Assembly (NCBI GenBank): GCA_005776475.1
Contig: SXPB01000116.1
Location: 1-50,019, forward strand
Length of the DNA: 50,019 bases
Reading direction: 5' to 3'
From: Planctomycetia bacterium
GTDB taxonomy: Bacteria; Planctomycetota; UBA1135; UBA2386
The notes under the pieces are model-generated. The model was not told where the DNA came from. It did no database searches and saw only the letters and a list, made by a program, of their open reading frames with translations. Position 1 is the first letter of the stretch; every line of letters begins with the position of its first letter. Of the stretch, positions 1-7,876 are shown piece by piece. The position numbers and the translations under genes were made by a program.

Positions 1-80
1 AGGTAGCCGGCGTAGAGCAGCACGCCGAGTCCGAGCCCGAAGCCGACGATGCGCAGCGCGTGCAGCAGCGGCTTCTTCAC
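1..80 (-). CDS. N-terminus of a membrane-anchored protein (partial, runs off the left edge)
   Basis: Only the first 26 codons are in the window. Reading leftward from a GTG at 80, the peptide starts MKKPLLHALRIVGFGLGLG and continues hydrophobic to the edge. A short basic N-terminus followed by one hydrophobic stretch indicates a signal peptide or single-pass membrane anchor. The GTG overlaps the ligA stop codon in a GTGA arrangement, so translation is probably coupled to ligA. The function cannot be told from this fragment. The start is supported by the overlap and by the immediate membrane segment. Confidence 0.6.
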   Translation of the reverse strand, partial: MKKPLLHALRIVGFGLGLGVLLYAGY

Positions 81-2092
81 AGGGACCCCAGCATCGCCGC
101 GAACGCCGCTTCGTCGTGGATCGGGATCCCGAGCTGGCGCGCCTTGTCGAGCTTGCTGCCGGCATCGGCGCCGGCGACGACGTCGGTGACCTTCTTGCCG
201 ATGCTGCCCGCAGTCTTGGCGCCGAGCGCTTCGACCTTCGCCTTGGCCTCGTCGCGCGACATCGTGGTGAGACCACCCGTGAACACGAAGACGCGGCCGA
301 GCAGCGGGCCGTGGGCAATGGCGACCGCTTCTTGCGGGCGCACGCCGGCGGCGGCGAGGGCTTCGAGCGTGGCGCGGTTCTTCGCCGACGCGAAGAACTC
401 GACGACGGCGGCGGCGACCTCGTCACCGACCCCATCGACGGTGCGCAAGGCGTTGCCGTCGGCGGCCGCGAGCCGTTCGAGCGTGCCGAAGTGCGTCGCC
501 AGATCGCGCGCCGTCGATTCGCCGACGTGGCGGATGCCGATGCCGTGCAGGAAGCGCGCCAGCGCCGGCGTGCGCGCCCCGGCGATCTGGTCGAGCAGGT
601 TCTGCGTGCTGCGCTCACCCCAGCGGTCGAGCGCGAGCATGGCGGGCTTTTTGTCGGTGAGGGCGAACACGTCTTCGATCGAAGCGACGAGCTTCGCTTC
701 GACGAGCTGTTCGACTTGTTTTGGGCCGAGGCCCTCGATGTCGAAGGCGCGGCGGCCGGCGAGGTGCACGATGCGGCCGACGAGCTGGTCCTTGCAGTCG
801 AGGTTGCCGCAGTAGACGAACTTGCCTTCCTGCTGCAGCGGGCCCTGGCAGGCGGGGCACGCGCTCGGCGGCGCCGCCGGCACGCTGTCGGCAGGGCGAC
901 GGTCGAGGTGCACCCGCACGACTTCGGGAATCACGTCGCCGGCGCGTTGGATCTCCACCCAGTCGCCGGCACGCACATCGCGTTCGGCCAGCAGCGCCCA
1001 GTTGTGCAGCGACGCGTTGCGCACGGTGACGCCGACGAGATCGACCGGCTCGAGATGGGCGACGGGAGTGACGGCGCCCGTGCGACCGACCTGCGCGCCG
1101 ATGGCCAGCACGCGGGTGGTCGCGAGCCGCGGCGCGAACTTGTAGGCGAGGGCCCAGCGCGGCGTGCGCGACGTGCGGCCGAGCTGCTGCTGCCAGTCGA
1201 GGCGGTCGACCTTGGCGACGATGCCGTCGAGTTCGTACCGCAAGTCATCGCGCGCCGCTTCCTGTTCGTCGCGGAACGCGAGCACGCCGTCGATGCCGGT
1301 GACAACCCGGAATGGTGCCGCGACCTGGAAGCCCCAGTCAGCGAGTTGGCGGCGCAGCTCCGCATGCGTTGCGAACGTGGCGCCTTCGACGTGGCCGACC
1401 GCGAAGGCGATGAAGTCGAGCGGCCGGCGCTTCACCACGCGCGGGTCCTGCAGCTTGAGCGTGCCGGCGGTGGTGTTGCGCGCGTTGCGGAACTGGCCGT
1501 CGGCGCTGGTCTCTTCGCGTTCTTGCAGCGCGAGGAAACCGCGTTTGCTCATGATCACTTCGCCGCGCACTTCGATGCGTTCGGGGAACGGGCCAGGGCC
1601 CGCGAGGCGCAGCGGCAGGTTGCGGATCGTGCGCAGGTTTTGCGTCAGGTCTTCGCCGCTGGTGCCGTCGCCGCGCGACAGGCCGCGAACGAGTTCGCCC
1701 CGTTCGTAGAGCAGGTTGGCGGAGGCGCCGTCGAGTTTGGGTTCGCAGCTCCAGTGCAGTTCGGCGTCGGCGGGCAACAGGAGCAGCTTCTGGGCGCGTT
1801 CGCCGAAAGCGCGAACTTCGTCAGCGGCCATCAGCGACTCGATGCTGCCCATCGGCGCCAGGTGCGCGGCAGTGGCGAACGAACTTCCCTTCGGCAGCGG
1901 CGCACCGACCCGCTGCGTCGGCGAATCGGGCGTCACCAGTTCGGGGTGGGTCTGTTCGAGCCGGCGCAGTTGCACGAACAGCGCGTCGTACTCGGCGTCG
2001 GTGAGGTCGCTGTGGCCGCGGTTGTAGTACTGCTCGTCGGCGACGCGGATGCGGCGGCGCAGGTCGTCGATGTCGGGCGGCTCGGCGGTCAC
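77..2092 (-). CDS. ligA: NAD-dependent DNA ligase LigA
   Basis: Cytoplasmic ligase that seals nicks in duplex DNA during replication and repair, using NAD as adenylate donor. The 671-residue length is normal for the family. The N-terminal Ia/adenylation region (1-320) has the PDSPTQRVG segment near 55-63 and the nucleotidyl-accepting Lys119 in a KLDG motif. An OB-fold follows with VGRTGAVTP at 335-343. Four cysteines (412, 415, 428, 433) form the zinc finger. Helix-hairpin-helix repeats lie at about 480-590 and a BRCT domain at 594-671. One local oddity is PMGSIESL near 81-88, where most LigA proteins have PMLSL. Translation starts at GTG 2092. It lies 85 bp downstream of the DUF4388 gene and overlaps the next gene by 4 bp. 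Confidence 0.97.
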   Translation of the reverse strand: MTAEPPDIDDLRRRIRVADEQYYNRGHSDLTDAEYDALFVQLRRLEQTHPELVTPDSPTQRVGAPLPKGSSFATAAHLAPMGSIESLMAADEVRAFGERAQKLLLLPADAELHWSCEPKLDGASANLLYERGELVRGLSRGDGTSGEDLTQNLRTIRNLPLRLAGPGPFPERIEVRGEVIMSKRGFLALQEREETSADGQFRNARNTTAGTLKLQDPRVVKRRPLDFIAFAVGHVEGATFATHAELRRQLADWGFQVAAPFRVVTGIDGVLAFRDEQEAARDDLRYELDGIVAKVDRLDWQQQLGRTSRTPRWALAYKFAPRLATTRVLAIGAQVGRTGAVTPVAHLEPVDLVGVTVRNASLHNWALLAERDVRAGDWVEIQRAGDVIPEVVRVHLDRRPADSVPAAPPSACPACQGPLQQEGKFVYCGNLDCKDQLVGRIVHLAGRRAFDIEGLGPKQVEQLVEAKLVASIEDVFALTDKKPAMLALDRWGERSTQNLLDQIAGARTPALARFLHGIGIRHVGESTARDLATHFGTLERLAAADGNALRTVDGVGDEVAAAVVEFFASAKNRATLEALAAAGVRPQEAVAIAHGPLLGRVFVFTGGLTTMSRDEAKAKVEALGAKTAGSIGKKVTDVVAGADAGSKLDKARQLGIPIHDEAAFAAMLGSL

Positions 2093-2177
2093 GGGGTCAC
2101 GGTCCTAGTCGCCTACCCGGGTGAGCGTCAAGTCGCGGCGTATCCGGCCGCGCGCGCGGCGCACGCAGCGTCGGCGC

Positions 2178-3203
2178 TCAGGCGATCGCGACCGGCGGGA
2201 ACCGGAAGATGCCGGCGGCGGCCTGGCTCGCGCCTTCGACGAACTCGTAGACGACATCGGAACTCTTGCAGGCGCGAGCGAAGCGTGTGCGCACCTGCTG
2301 TTGCAGCGCGTCGGCGATGTGCTCGGCGCGCGCGAAACCCATCTCGATGGCGACCTCGCCGAAGCGTTCGAAGGTGCCGGCGTCGACGCGGGCGGCCACG
2401 GCGTCGACCTGTTCTTGCGTGCAGTGGCCGATTTCGACCAGCAGTTCGCCGAGCCGCTCTTCCCGCGGGCAGCGGTCGGTGGAGGTCGCGATGATCGAGC
2501 CGTTGACCAGGTCGAACGCGATCTGCTCGTCCTTCGTCTGCACCTGCATCGTGCCCTGCTTGCGCATGCGGCCGAGGAACTGGAACACGGACAGGAGCGG
2601 CATGCTCTGCGCGTTGCCCTTCAGGCCTTCCGGGTTGGTGCGCGGCGGGAGCCGGTTGGCGGCAGCGGCGGCGGGGGGAGATGGGTTTCTGGCTGTGGCG
2701 CGGGCCGTGGTCTGGGTCGAGGGCTTGGGTGCTGCCGGTCGCGGGGCCGGGACGGGCGCCACTTTCGCCGCGGGCTTCTCGGCGGGCCTGGCCGCGGGTG
2801 CCGTCGCGGTCGGGGCCTGGCTCGGGGCCGGCGTCGCCAGCGGCGTCGCGGCGGCGGTCTTGGCTCGTGTCGTCACGGCCGGCGCCGCGGGTGCGACCGG
2901 CGCCGCGGCCTTCGCCGGCGAAGGCGTGGACGGCGTCACCGGTGGCGGCTCTTCTCCGTTGATCATCGGGCCGAGTTCGGTCGTCACCTTGCCGCGTTCG
3001 AGCAGCTCGTGGATCGCTTCGGCGAGGTTGCGCATGCCGCCCTCGATGCGGACCAACGCCGGCCGGCTGCGGTCGATGGCGATGCCGCGCATGGAAATCT
3101 GCTCCAGGGTCTGGGCGAGGATCGCTGCGAGCGACACGAAGTCGTCGCAGTAGCCCTGGATCAGCGAGTTGGCGGCGGATGCCGGAAATTGACCGACCTG
3201 CAT
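2178..3203 (-). CDS. DUF4388 (PatA N-terminal-like) protein with Pro/Ala-rich linker
   Basis: A 341-residue cytoplasmic protein with no signal peptide. Residues 1-80 form a mostly helical domain, residues about 83-195 are a low-complexity Pro/Ala/Thr linker, and residues about 200-341 resemble DUF4388, beginning MPLLSVFQFLGRMRKQG. DUF4388 domains occur in gliding, signalling and response-regulator contexts in delta-proteobacteria and cyanobacteria, but their biochemical role is unsettled. The open frame extends upstream to 3716, but that part lies antisense-frame over the neighbouring gene and reads as noise, so the start is put at ATG 3203. No clear Shine-Dalgarno precedes it. A strong hairpin lies just upstream at 3221-3251, so the gene may have its own transcript or be attenuated. 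Confidence 0.75.
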   Translation of the reverse strand: MQVGQFPASAANSLIQGYCDDFVSLAAILAQTLEQISMRGIAIDRSRPALVRIEGGMRNLAEAIHELLERGKVTTELGPMINGEEPPPVTPSTPSPAKAAAPVAPAAPAVTTRAKTAAATPLATPAPSQAPTATAPAARPAEKPAAKVAPVPAPRPAAPKPSTQTTARATARNPSPPAAAAANRLPPRTNPEGLKGNAQSMPLLSVFQFLGRMRKQGTMQVQTKDEQIAFDLVNGSIIATSTDRCPREERLGELLVEIGHCTQEQVDAVAARVDAGTFERFGEVAIEMGFARAEHIADALQQQVRTRFARACKSSDVVYEFVEGASQAAAGIFRFPPVAIA

Positions 3204-3220
3204 GCGGGAGTGATCGACAC

Positions 3221-3251
3221 CCGACCGCCCGATGGTGAGGCGGGCGGTCGG
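3221..3251. terminator. Perfect 11-bp hairpin between the SSB-like and DUF4388 genes
   Basis: The arm CCGACCGCCCG (3221-3231) is followed by a 9-base loop and the exact reverse complement CGGGCGGTCGG (3241-3251). It sits 17 bp upstream of the DUF4388 start and 55 bp past the SSB-like stop on the transcribed minus strand. There is no U-tract on the minus-strand side, while the plus-strand side continues ATTGTTT. It may be a terminator or a leader hairpin controlling the DUF4388 gene. Confidence 0.55.
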
Positions 3252-3306
3252 ATTGTTTCGGGACGGGACGAGCTGGTGTTGGCAGGGCCGGCTGCCTGCG
3301 GTCGCT

Positions 3307-3792
3307 TCAGAACGGGACGTCGTCGGCGGTGGCTGTGCGTGCGCTGCGAACGGACGTTGCGCGCGGCCGCGGTTGCGGCTCGGACTCGCCTTCGGTGCCA
3401 GCCGGGACGGAGCGGAATCCGTCGTACGGCACTTCGTTGCGCCGCACCACGTCGCCGCCTGGGCTCTGGTACTCGGCCGGTCGGATCTCGACCATCGCCG
3501 TGCGCCCTTCGAGGTCGCCCGGTTCGATCTGCACCTTGCCGGTGGCGGGCAGGCCAAGCGCCTGCAGCACCATGCGGGCGCGGGTGCGACCGCGCGTGCT
3601 GAACACGAGGCTGTCCCACGCCGCCTGCTTGCCGACATGCTGGCCTTCGGCGACGACGAGGCGCAGCGCCCAGCGCTCGTCGCCGGCACGGGTGGTGCCG
3701 GGGCGAATCTCGGCAATGCGGCACACGTAGGTGCCCGCGGGAACGGTCACGTAATCGGCCACTCGGTCTTCTGCGTCGAAATCGATCTCCAT
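3307..3792 (-). CDS. DUF669-like protein with an SSB-type C-terminal tail
   Basis: A 161-residue cytoplasmic protein. Residues 1-110 read like the DUF669 beta-barrel family: an acidic start (MEIDFDAEDRV), then a PAGTYVCRI strand and a GKVQIEPGDLEGR segment. Residues 120-152 are a disordered Arg/Pro/Ser-rich linker, and the chain ends TADDVPF. An acidic Asp-Asp followed by a hydrophobic residue, Pro and Phe is the tip by which single-stranded DNA-binding proteins recruit repair and replication partners. I infer a ssDNA-binding or SSB-like role; DUF669 itself is uncharacterised. The start at ATG 3792 is chosen over the upstream open frame because AAGGAG lies 6 bp before it. It is divergent from hpnC. 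Confidence 0.7.
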   Translation of the reverse strand: MEIDFDAEDRVADYVTVPAGTYVCRIAEIRPGTTRAGDERWALRLVVAEGQHVGKQAAWDSLVFSTRGRTRARMVLQALGLPATGKVQIEPGDLEGRTAMVEIRPAEYQSPGGDVVRRNEVPYDGFRSVPAGTEGESEPQPRPRATSVRSARTATADDVPF

Positions 3793-3917
3793 CGGGCTCT
3801 CCTTGGTTCGTTCTGCTGCCATAGGGGCCCGAACCGGCCGATCGGTGGCACTCGGCGCAGAAAAATCTCGCACAGTCGCTAGCCTCACGCAGTGACGCTG
3901 CTCGCCGGCGCCTGACC

Positions 3918-4811
3918 TTGGCCACCACTTCGCCAGTTCCTGCCACTGCCCCGGTTGCCGCCCCCACCTCGTCGCACCTGGAACTCGCGGCCCGCCACTA
4001 CGAGAACTTTCCGGTCGGTTCGTGGTTGCTGCCCAAGCGCGTGCGTCGGCACCTGCACCGCATCTATGCGTTTGCGCGCACGGCCGACGATCTCGCCGAC
4101 GAAGCGCGCGACGCGGTGGCGCTGGCCGCGTTCCGGGCCGAGTTCCTGCGCCATCTCGACGGGGGCGCCACCGACGTGCCGCTGTTCGTCGATCTCGTGG
4201 CGACGATCCGCGAATGCGCCCTCGAGCGATCGCTGTTCACCGACCTGCTCGATGCGTTCGCCCAGGACTGCGTGCAGGGCCGGTACGACCACGCGCAGTT
4301 GCTCGACTATTGCCGGCGGTCGGCGGATCCGGTGGGGCGCCTCGTGCTGCGGGTGCACGGCGTGCGCGAGCCCGAACTCGACCGCCTGTCCGATCGCATC
4401 TGCACGGCGTTGCAGTTGCTCAACCACCTGCAGGATCTCGGCTGCGACCTGCACGAACGCGATCGCATCTACTTCCCGGCGGAAGATCTGGCGCGCTTCG
4501 CGGTGCGCGAAGACGACCTGAAGGCGAAGACGGCGAGCCCTGGCGTGCGTGCGCTGGTGCTGCATTGGGCCGAACGGCTCGGCCGCGACTTCGCCGCCGG
4601 CTGGCCACTGTGTGCGCGCGTGCGCGGGCGCTTGCGGTGGGAGTTGCGCGCGATCCTGCGGGGGGCGGCGGCGGTGCTCGCGCGCATCGTCGCGGTCGGC
4701 GGCGATGTGCTCGGTGGGCGCGTGCACCTGACCAAACTGGAACGCGCGCGCACGGTGTTCGCCGGGTTGCTGTCGTCGCGTTCGCCGCGTTGGCCTGGAG
4801 TCGCGCGATGA
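3918..4811 (+). CDS. hpnC: Squalene synthase-type enzyme HpnC (hydroxysqualene synthase)
   Basis: First gene of the hpnCDE squalene pathway. In characterised systems HpnC converts presqualene diphosphate, made by HpnD, to hydroxysqualene. The 297-residue protein has the trans-isoprenyl synthase fold. The family block YENFPVGSWLLP lies at 28-39, the first aspartate-rich motif at 57-61 (ADDLADE), and the second around LQDLGCD (171-177) followed by RIYFP. The best in-frame start is TTG 3918, with no obvious ribosome binding site. The first 20 residues are unconserved Ala/Pro/Thr, so the start could be slightly off. The stop overlaps the hpnD ATG (ATGA). Confidence 0.92.
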   Translation: MATTSPVPATAPVAAPTSSHLELAARHYENFPVGSWLLPKRVRRHLHRIYAFARTADDLADEARDAVALAAFRAEFLRHLDGGATDVPLFVDLVATIRECALERSLFTDLLDAFAQDCVQGRYDHAQLLDYCRRSADPVGRLVLRVHGVREPELDRLSDRICTALQLLNHLQDLGCDLHERDRIYFPAEDLARFAVREDDLKAKTASPGVRALVLHWAERLGRDFAAGWPLCARVRGRLRWELRAILRGAAAVLARIVAVGGDVLGGRVHLTKLERARTVFAGLLSSRSPRWPGVAR

Positions 4812-5695
4812 GCGCCCAGCACGCCCCGCCTGGCGCCGCATTGTCGGCGGCCGAGATCACCACTCGCTCGGGCTCGAACTTCCTCACCGGCTTTGCGTGC
4901 CTCGACGCCGCGCGCCGGGCGGGCATGACCACGATCTACGCGTTCTGTCGCGTCGCCGACGATGCGGTCGACGAAGCGAAAGACCGCGCGACGGGCGAGC
5001 GCCACCTCGAGTTCTGGCGGCACGAACTGGCGGCCGCAGTGGTCGGCACCGCAACGACGCCGGTGGGGCGCGAACTGCAAGCGACGATGCAGCGGTTCGC
5101 GGTGCCGGCGGCGCCGCTCGAGGACCTGCTCGACGGCGTGGCCACGGATCTGGCGCCAAAGCCGTTCGTCGACGAGGGCGAGCTGCACGTCTACTGCTAC
5201 CGCGTTGCTGCGGCGGTGGGGCTGGCGTGCCTGCCGGTGCTCGGGGCTCCGAGTGCGGGCGCGCGCACGTTCGCCGATGCGTTGGGGCACGCGTTGCAAC
5301 GCACCAACATTCTGCGCGATCTCGTCGGCGATGCCGAAGGCGGTCGTTGCTACATCCCGGCCACCTGGCTCGCCGCAGCGGGTGTCGAACGCGAGTGGCT
5401 CGCGGGCCGCGGTCCGGACGCGGCGTATGCGGCCGGTGGGCCGGTGGCGCAATTGCGGGCACGCCTGGCGGCGGCGGCGCGCACCTGGTTTGCGCGGGCG
5501 CATGCAGCGCTCGCGGAACTGCCGCGCCGCGAACGGCGAGCGCTGGTGCCGGCGCGCATCATGGGCGTCGTCTACAGCGAACTGCTGGCGCGCCTCGAAC
5601 GGCAAGGCGGCGATTTGCGCGGGCCGCGCGTGCGGGTCGGTCGCGGGCGCAAGGTGTGGCTCGCGCTGCAGGTGCTCGCCGGAGTGCGCGCATGA
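4808..5695 (+). CDS. hpnD: Presqualene diphosphate synthase HpnD
   Basis: Condenses two farnesyl diphosphates to presqualene diphosphate, the first committed step to squalene. The protein is 295 residues. The first aspartate motif is RVADDAVDE (Asp51, Asp52, Asp55) and the second is NILRDLVGDAEGGRCYIP (Asp171, Asp175), as expected for class I squalene/phytoene synthases. The ATG at 4808 overlaps the hpnC stop and the stop at 5695 overlaps the hpnE start, both as ATGA, implying translational coupling and matched output. A much longer open frame runs upstream through hpnC, but it is only a frame shadow. Confidence 0.93.
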   Translation: MSAQHAPPGAALSAAEITTRSGSNFLTGFACLDAARRAGMTTIYAFCRVADDAVDEAKDRATGERHLEFWRHELAAAVVGTATTPVGRELQATMQRFAVPAAPLEDLLDGVATDLAPKPFVDEGELHVYCYRVAAAVGLACLPVLGAPSAGARTFADALGHALQRTNILRDLVGDAEGGRCYIPATWLAAAGVEREWLAGRGPDAAYAAGGPVAQLRARLAAAARTWFARAHAALAELPRRERRALVPARIMGVVYSELLARLERQGGDLRGPRVRVGRGRKVWLALQVLAGVRA

Positions 5696-7008
5696 CGGCC
5701 AACGGCCGTCGCGTGTTCGTGCTCGGCGGTGGCGTGGCAGGACTCGCCGCAGCGTTCGGGCTGGCGCGGCGTTCGCTCGCCGTACACGTGCTGGAGTCGC
5801 GCGGATGGCTCGGCGGCCGCGCGTTCTCGTCGCCGGACAAGGAGCGTGGCGAGGCGCTCGACAACGGGCCGCACGTGATGCTCGGCTGCTACCGCGCGAT
5901 GCGGGATCTGCTGCGCGAACTCGGCACCGAGGGGGAGTTCCAGCAAGATCGATCGCTGACGCTGGCGTACCGCACTGCCGGTGCGGTGACGATGCGGTTG
6001 TCGCTGTCGCGCTTGCCGGTGCCGCTGGCGATGCCGTGGGCGCTGCTGCGGCTGCCGGTGCCGTTCGCCGATCGGATGCGCGCCTTCCGCGGCATGCTCG
6101 CGACGCTGCGCCGCGCGCCCGCCGAATGGACGCTCGGCGATTGGCTGCGGCGGCGAGGGCAAGCCGGCATGCCCGACGAGATGCTGTGGCGACCGTTGTG
6201 CCGCGCGATCATGAACGTCGAGCCGGAGGAAGCGGCGGCGGAGGACTTCCTGTGCACGCTGCGCGAAGCGTTTGCCGGCAGCGCGGCGAAGGGCGCGTTC
6301 TGGCTGCCGCGGCGGCCGTGGCGCGAACTGGTCGGCGATCCGGCGCTGCCGGCGCTGCAGCGCGCCGGCGTCACCGTGCGCACCGGGGCGCGGGTGGCGG
6401 CGTTCGAGCCGCGCGACGGGCGCATCGCCGCGTTGGTGCTCGGCGATGGCGAACGCATCGAGCTCGGCCGCGACGATGCGGTGGTGTCGGCGTTGCCGTG
6501 GTTCGCGCTCGCGGCGTTGTGGCCCGGGGCCGCGCCGCCGTTCGCCACCTTGCGGTCGTCGCCGATCGTCACCGCCTACTGCGAGCAGTCGCCGACGGCG
6601 CGCCCGTTGCCCGACGATGGGCCGGTGGTGGCGTTGGTCGGCGGCGATCCGTTCCACTTCCTGATCCGGCGTCCTGGCGACGATCGGCGGCGCTTTGCGT
6701 TGCTCGCCGGCGGCAACCGTTCGTTCGACGGCCAGACCGTGGCGACGATCGCGCAGCGCGCGCGGCGCCAGCTCGAACTGTGGTGGCCCGGCGTCGATCT
6801 CGGCGACGTCTCGGTGCGCGTGCGCAAGGAACAGCACGCGACGTTCATCGCCGGGTGCGGCAGCGGTGCGGTGCGGCCGGCCCCGGGGCGGTTGTCCGGC
6901 GGGCCGGGCAACTTGTGGGTTTGCGGCGATTGGACCGCGACCGGTTTGCCGGCGACGCTGGAAGGGGCGGCGCGCTCGGCGGCGGCGATGCTCGCCGCGT
7001 TCACGTAG
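5692..7008 (+). CDS. hpnE: Squalene-associated FAD-dependent desaturase/reductase HpnE
   Basis: Completes squalene formation by reducing hydroxysqualene. The 438-residue flavoprotein has an N-terminal dinucleotide-binding motif (GGGVAGLAAA, 12-21), then LESRGWLGGRA, typical of the amine-oxidase/phytoene-desaturase fold. A C-terminal FAD-binding segment reads LWVCGDWTATGLPATLEGA. Tandem order C-D-E matches proteobacterial and planctomycete loci. No squalene-hopene cyclase is adjacent, so the fate of the squalene is not shown here. The gene ends 18 bp from the convergent neighbour at 7027, and no clear terminator is visible there. Confidence 0.93.
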   Translation: MTANGRRVFVLGGGVAGLAAAFGLARRSLAVHVLESRGWLGGRAFSSPDKERGEALDNGPHVMLGCYRAMRDLLRELGTEGEFQQDRSLTLAYRTAGAVTMRLSLSRLPVPLAMPWALLRLPVPFADRMRAFRGMLATLRRAPAEWTLGDWLRRRGQAGMPDEMLWRPLCRAIMNVEPEEAAAEDFLCTLREAFAGSAAKGAFWLPRRPWRELVGDPALPALQRAGVTVRTGARVAAFEPRDGRIAALVLGDGERIELGRDDAVVSALPWFALAALWPGAAPPFATLRSSPIVTAYCEQSPTARPLPDDGPVVALVGGDPFHFLIRRPGDDRRRFALLAGGNRSFDGQTVATIAQRARRQLELWWPGVDLGDVSVRVRKEQHATFIAGCGSGAVRPAPGRLSGGPGNLWVCGDWTATGLPATLEGAARSAAAMLAAFT

Positions 7009-7026
7009 CGCGCAGCCGGGCGACGA

Positions 7027-7800
7027 TCAGCCGATCGCTTCGTCGATCATCGTCACGATGCGCTGCAGCAGGTCGCGCAGGCGGCGGCGGTCGGCGTCGA
7101 GATCCTTCACGACGCTGACCAGCTGCTCCAGATTGCGCACGTCTTCGAGCTGCTTGCTGAAGCGCTCGGCGGCGACCGACTCGACCTGCCGCAGCACGCG
7201 CGGTGCCTCGGCAACCGGCGCCGGTGCGCTGGCGTTGCGCGCCCGCTTGCCGCCCTGGCCACGCGGGCGAACCGGCACGAGGCCGAGCACCGCCTTGGCG
7301 CGGCCATACATGATCGGCGCGATCGAGTAGCCCTTCGCGGCGGCGCGGTTCTTCAGTTCGGCGTAGAGCATCGCGGGCTGCGCGCGCAGTTCCTGCACCA
7401 GGAATTCGAACGCCGGCGAGCCCTTGCGCTTCGGCGCGACCATGTCGGCGGCGGCGGCTTCCTTGGCGTCCACGCCATCGTCGTCGCCTGCGTCACCTTC
7501 GGCCTCGTCGTCGTTGGTCACGACCTCGGCGGCGAGCGCCGGCTTTGGCGCGATCGGGCTGTCGTCGCGGCCGAACGGCAGCGGGAACGGCGTCGAGTTG
7601 CCAAGGCGCGGTTCGCTGCGCGTGCTGAGCGGCGGCAGCCCGAGTTGCTTGCGGGCGCGGCCGTACTGGATGGGTTGCATGCTGACGCCGGCCGATTCGG
7701 CTTCGCGGCGCAGGGTGGAATAGTCGAGGTCCGGGTTGTCACGCAGGCGTTCGATTGCGAACGCCTCACCCGAGATTCGTTGCGGTCCAGACATGATCAT
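7027..7800 (-). CDS. Unknown protein with two copies of a ~45-residue domain and a coiled-coil end
   Basis: A 257-residue cytoplasmic protein that I do not recognise. It contains the same helical module twice: residues about 5-52 (ending SMQPIQYGRARKQLGL) and about 135-185 (ending SIAPIMYGRAKAVLGL). The modules are separated by an acidic Asp/Glu/Ala-rich linker. A basic patch (GQGGKRARNA) follows the second copy, and the last 50 residues look like an amphipathic coiled coil. Small paired helical modules next to a basic patch could bind DNA, but that is inference only. Start is ATG 7800; ATG 7794 is an equally good alternative, and neither has a strong ribosome binding site. It lies 76 bp downstream of the VWA gene. 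Confidence 0.7.
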   Translation of the reverse strand: MIMSGPQRISGEAFAIERLRDNPDLDYSTLRREAESAGVSMQPIQYGRARKQLGLPPLSTRSEPRLGNSTPFPLPFGRDDSPIAPKPALAAEVVTNDDEAEGDAGDDDGVDAKEAAAADMVAPKRKGSPAFEFLVQELRAQPAMLYAELKNRAAAKGYSIAPIMYGRAKAVLGLVPVRPRGQGGKRARNASAPAPVAEAPRVLRQVESVAAERFSKQLEDVRNLEQLVSVVKDLDADRRRLRDLLQRIVTMIDEAIG

Positions 7801-7876
7801 TCGTGGTGCGGTCGGAAAGAGAGGGGGCGAAGATGCAACGGTGCCAATGCGCGCCAAGCAAGGGCAAATGTCGCTG

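Noticed and set aside
116-2494. A 792-codon open frame on the plus strand opposite ligA
   Set aside because: It is the GC-rich antisense shadow of ligA, has no recognisable domain, and ligA itself is unambiguous.
3204-3716. Upstream extension of the DUF4388 frame to 3716
   Set aside because: The added residues overlap the SSB-like gene in another frame and look random, so the start was set at 3203.
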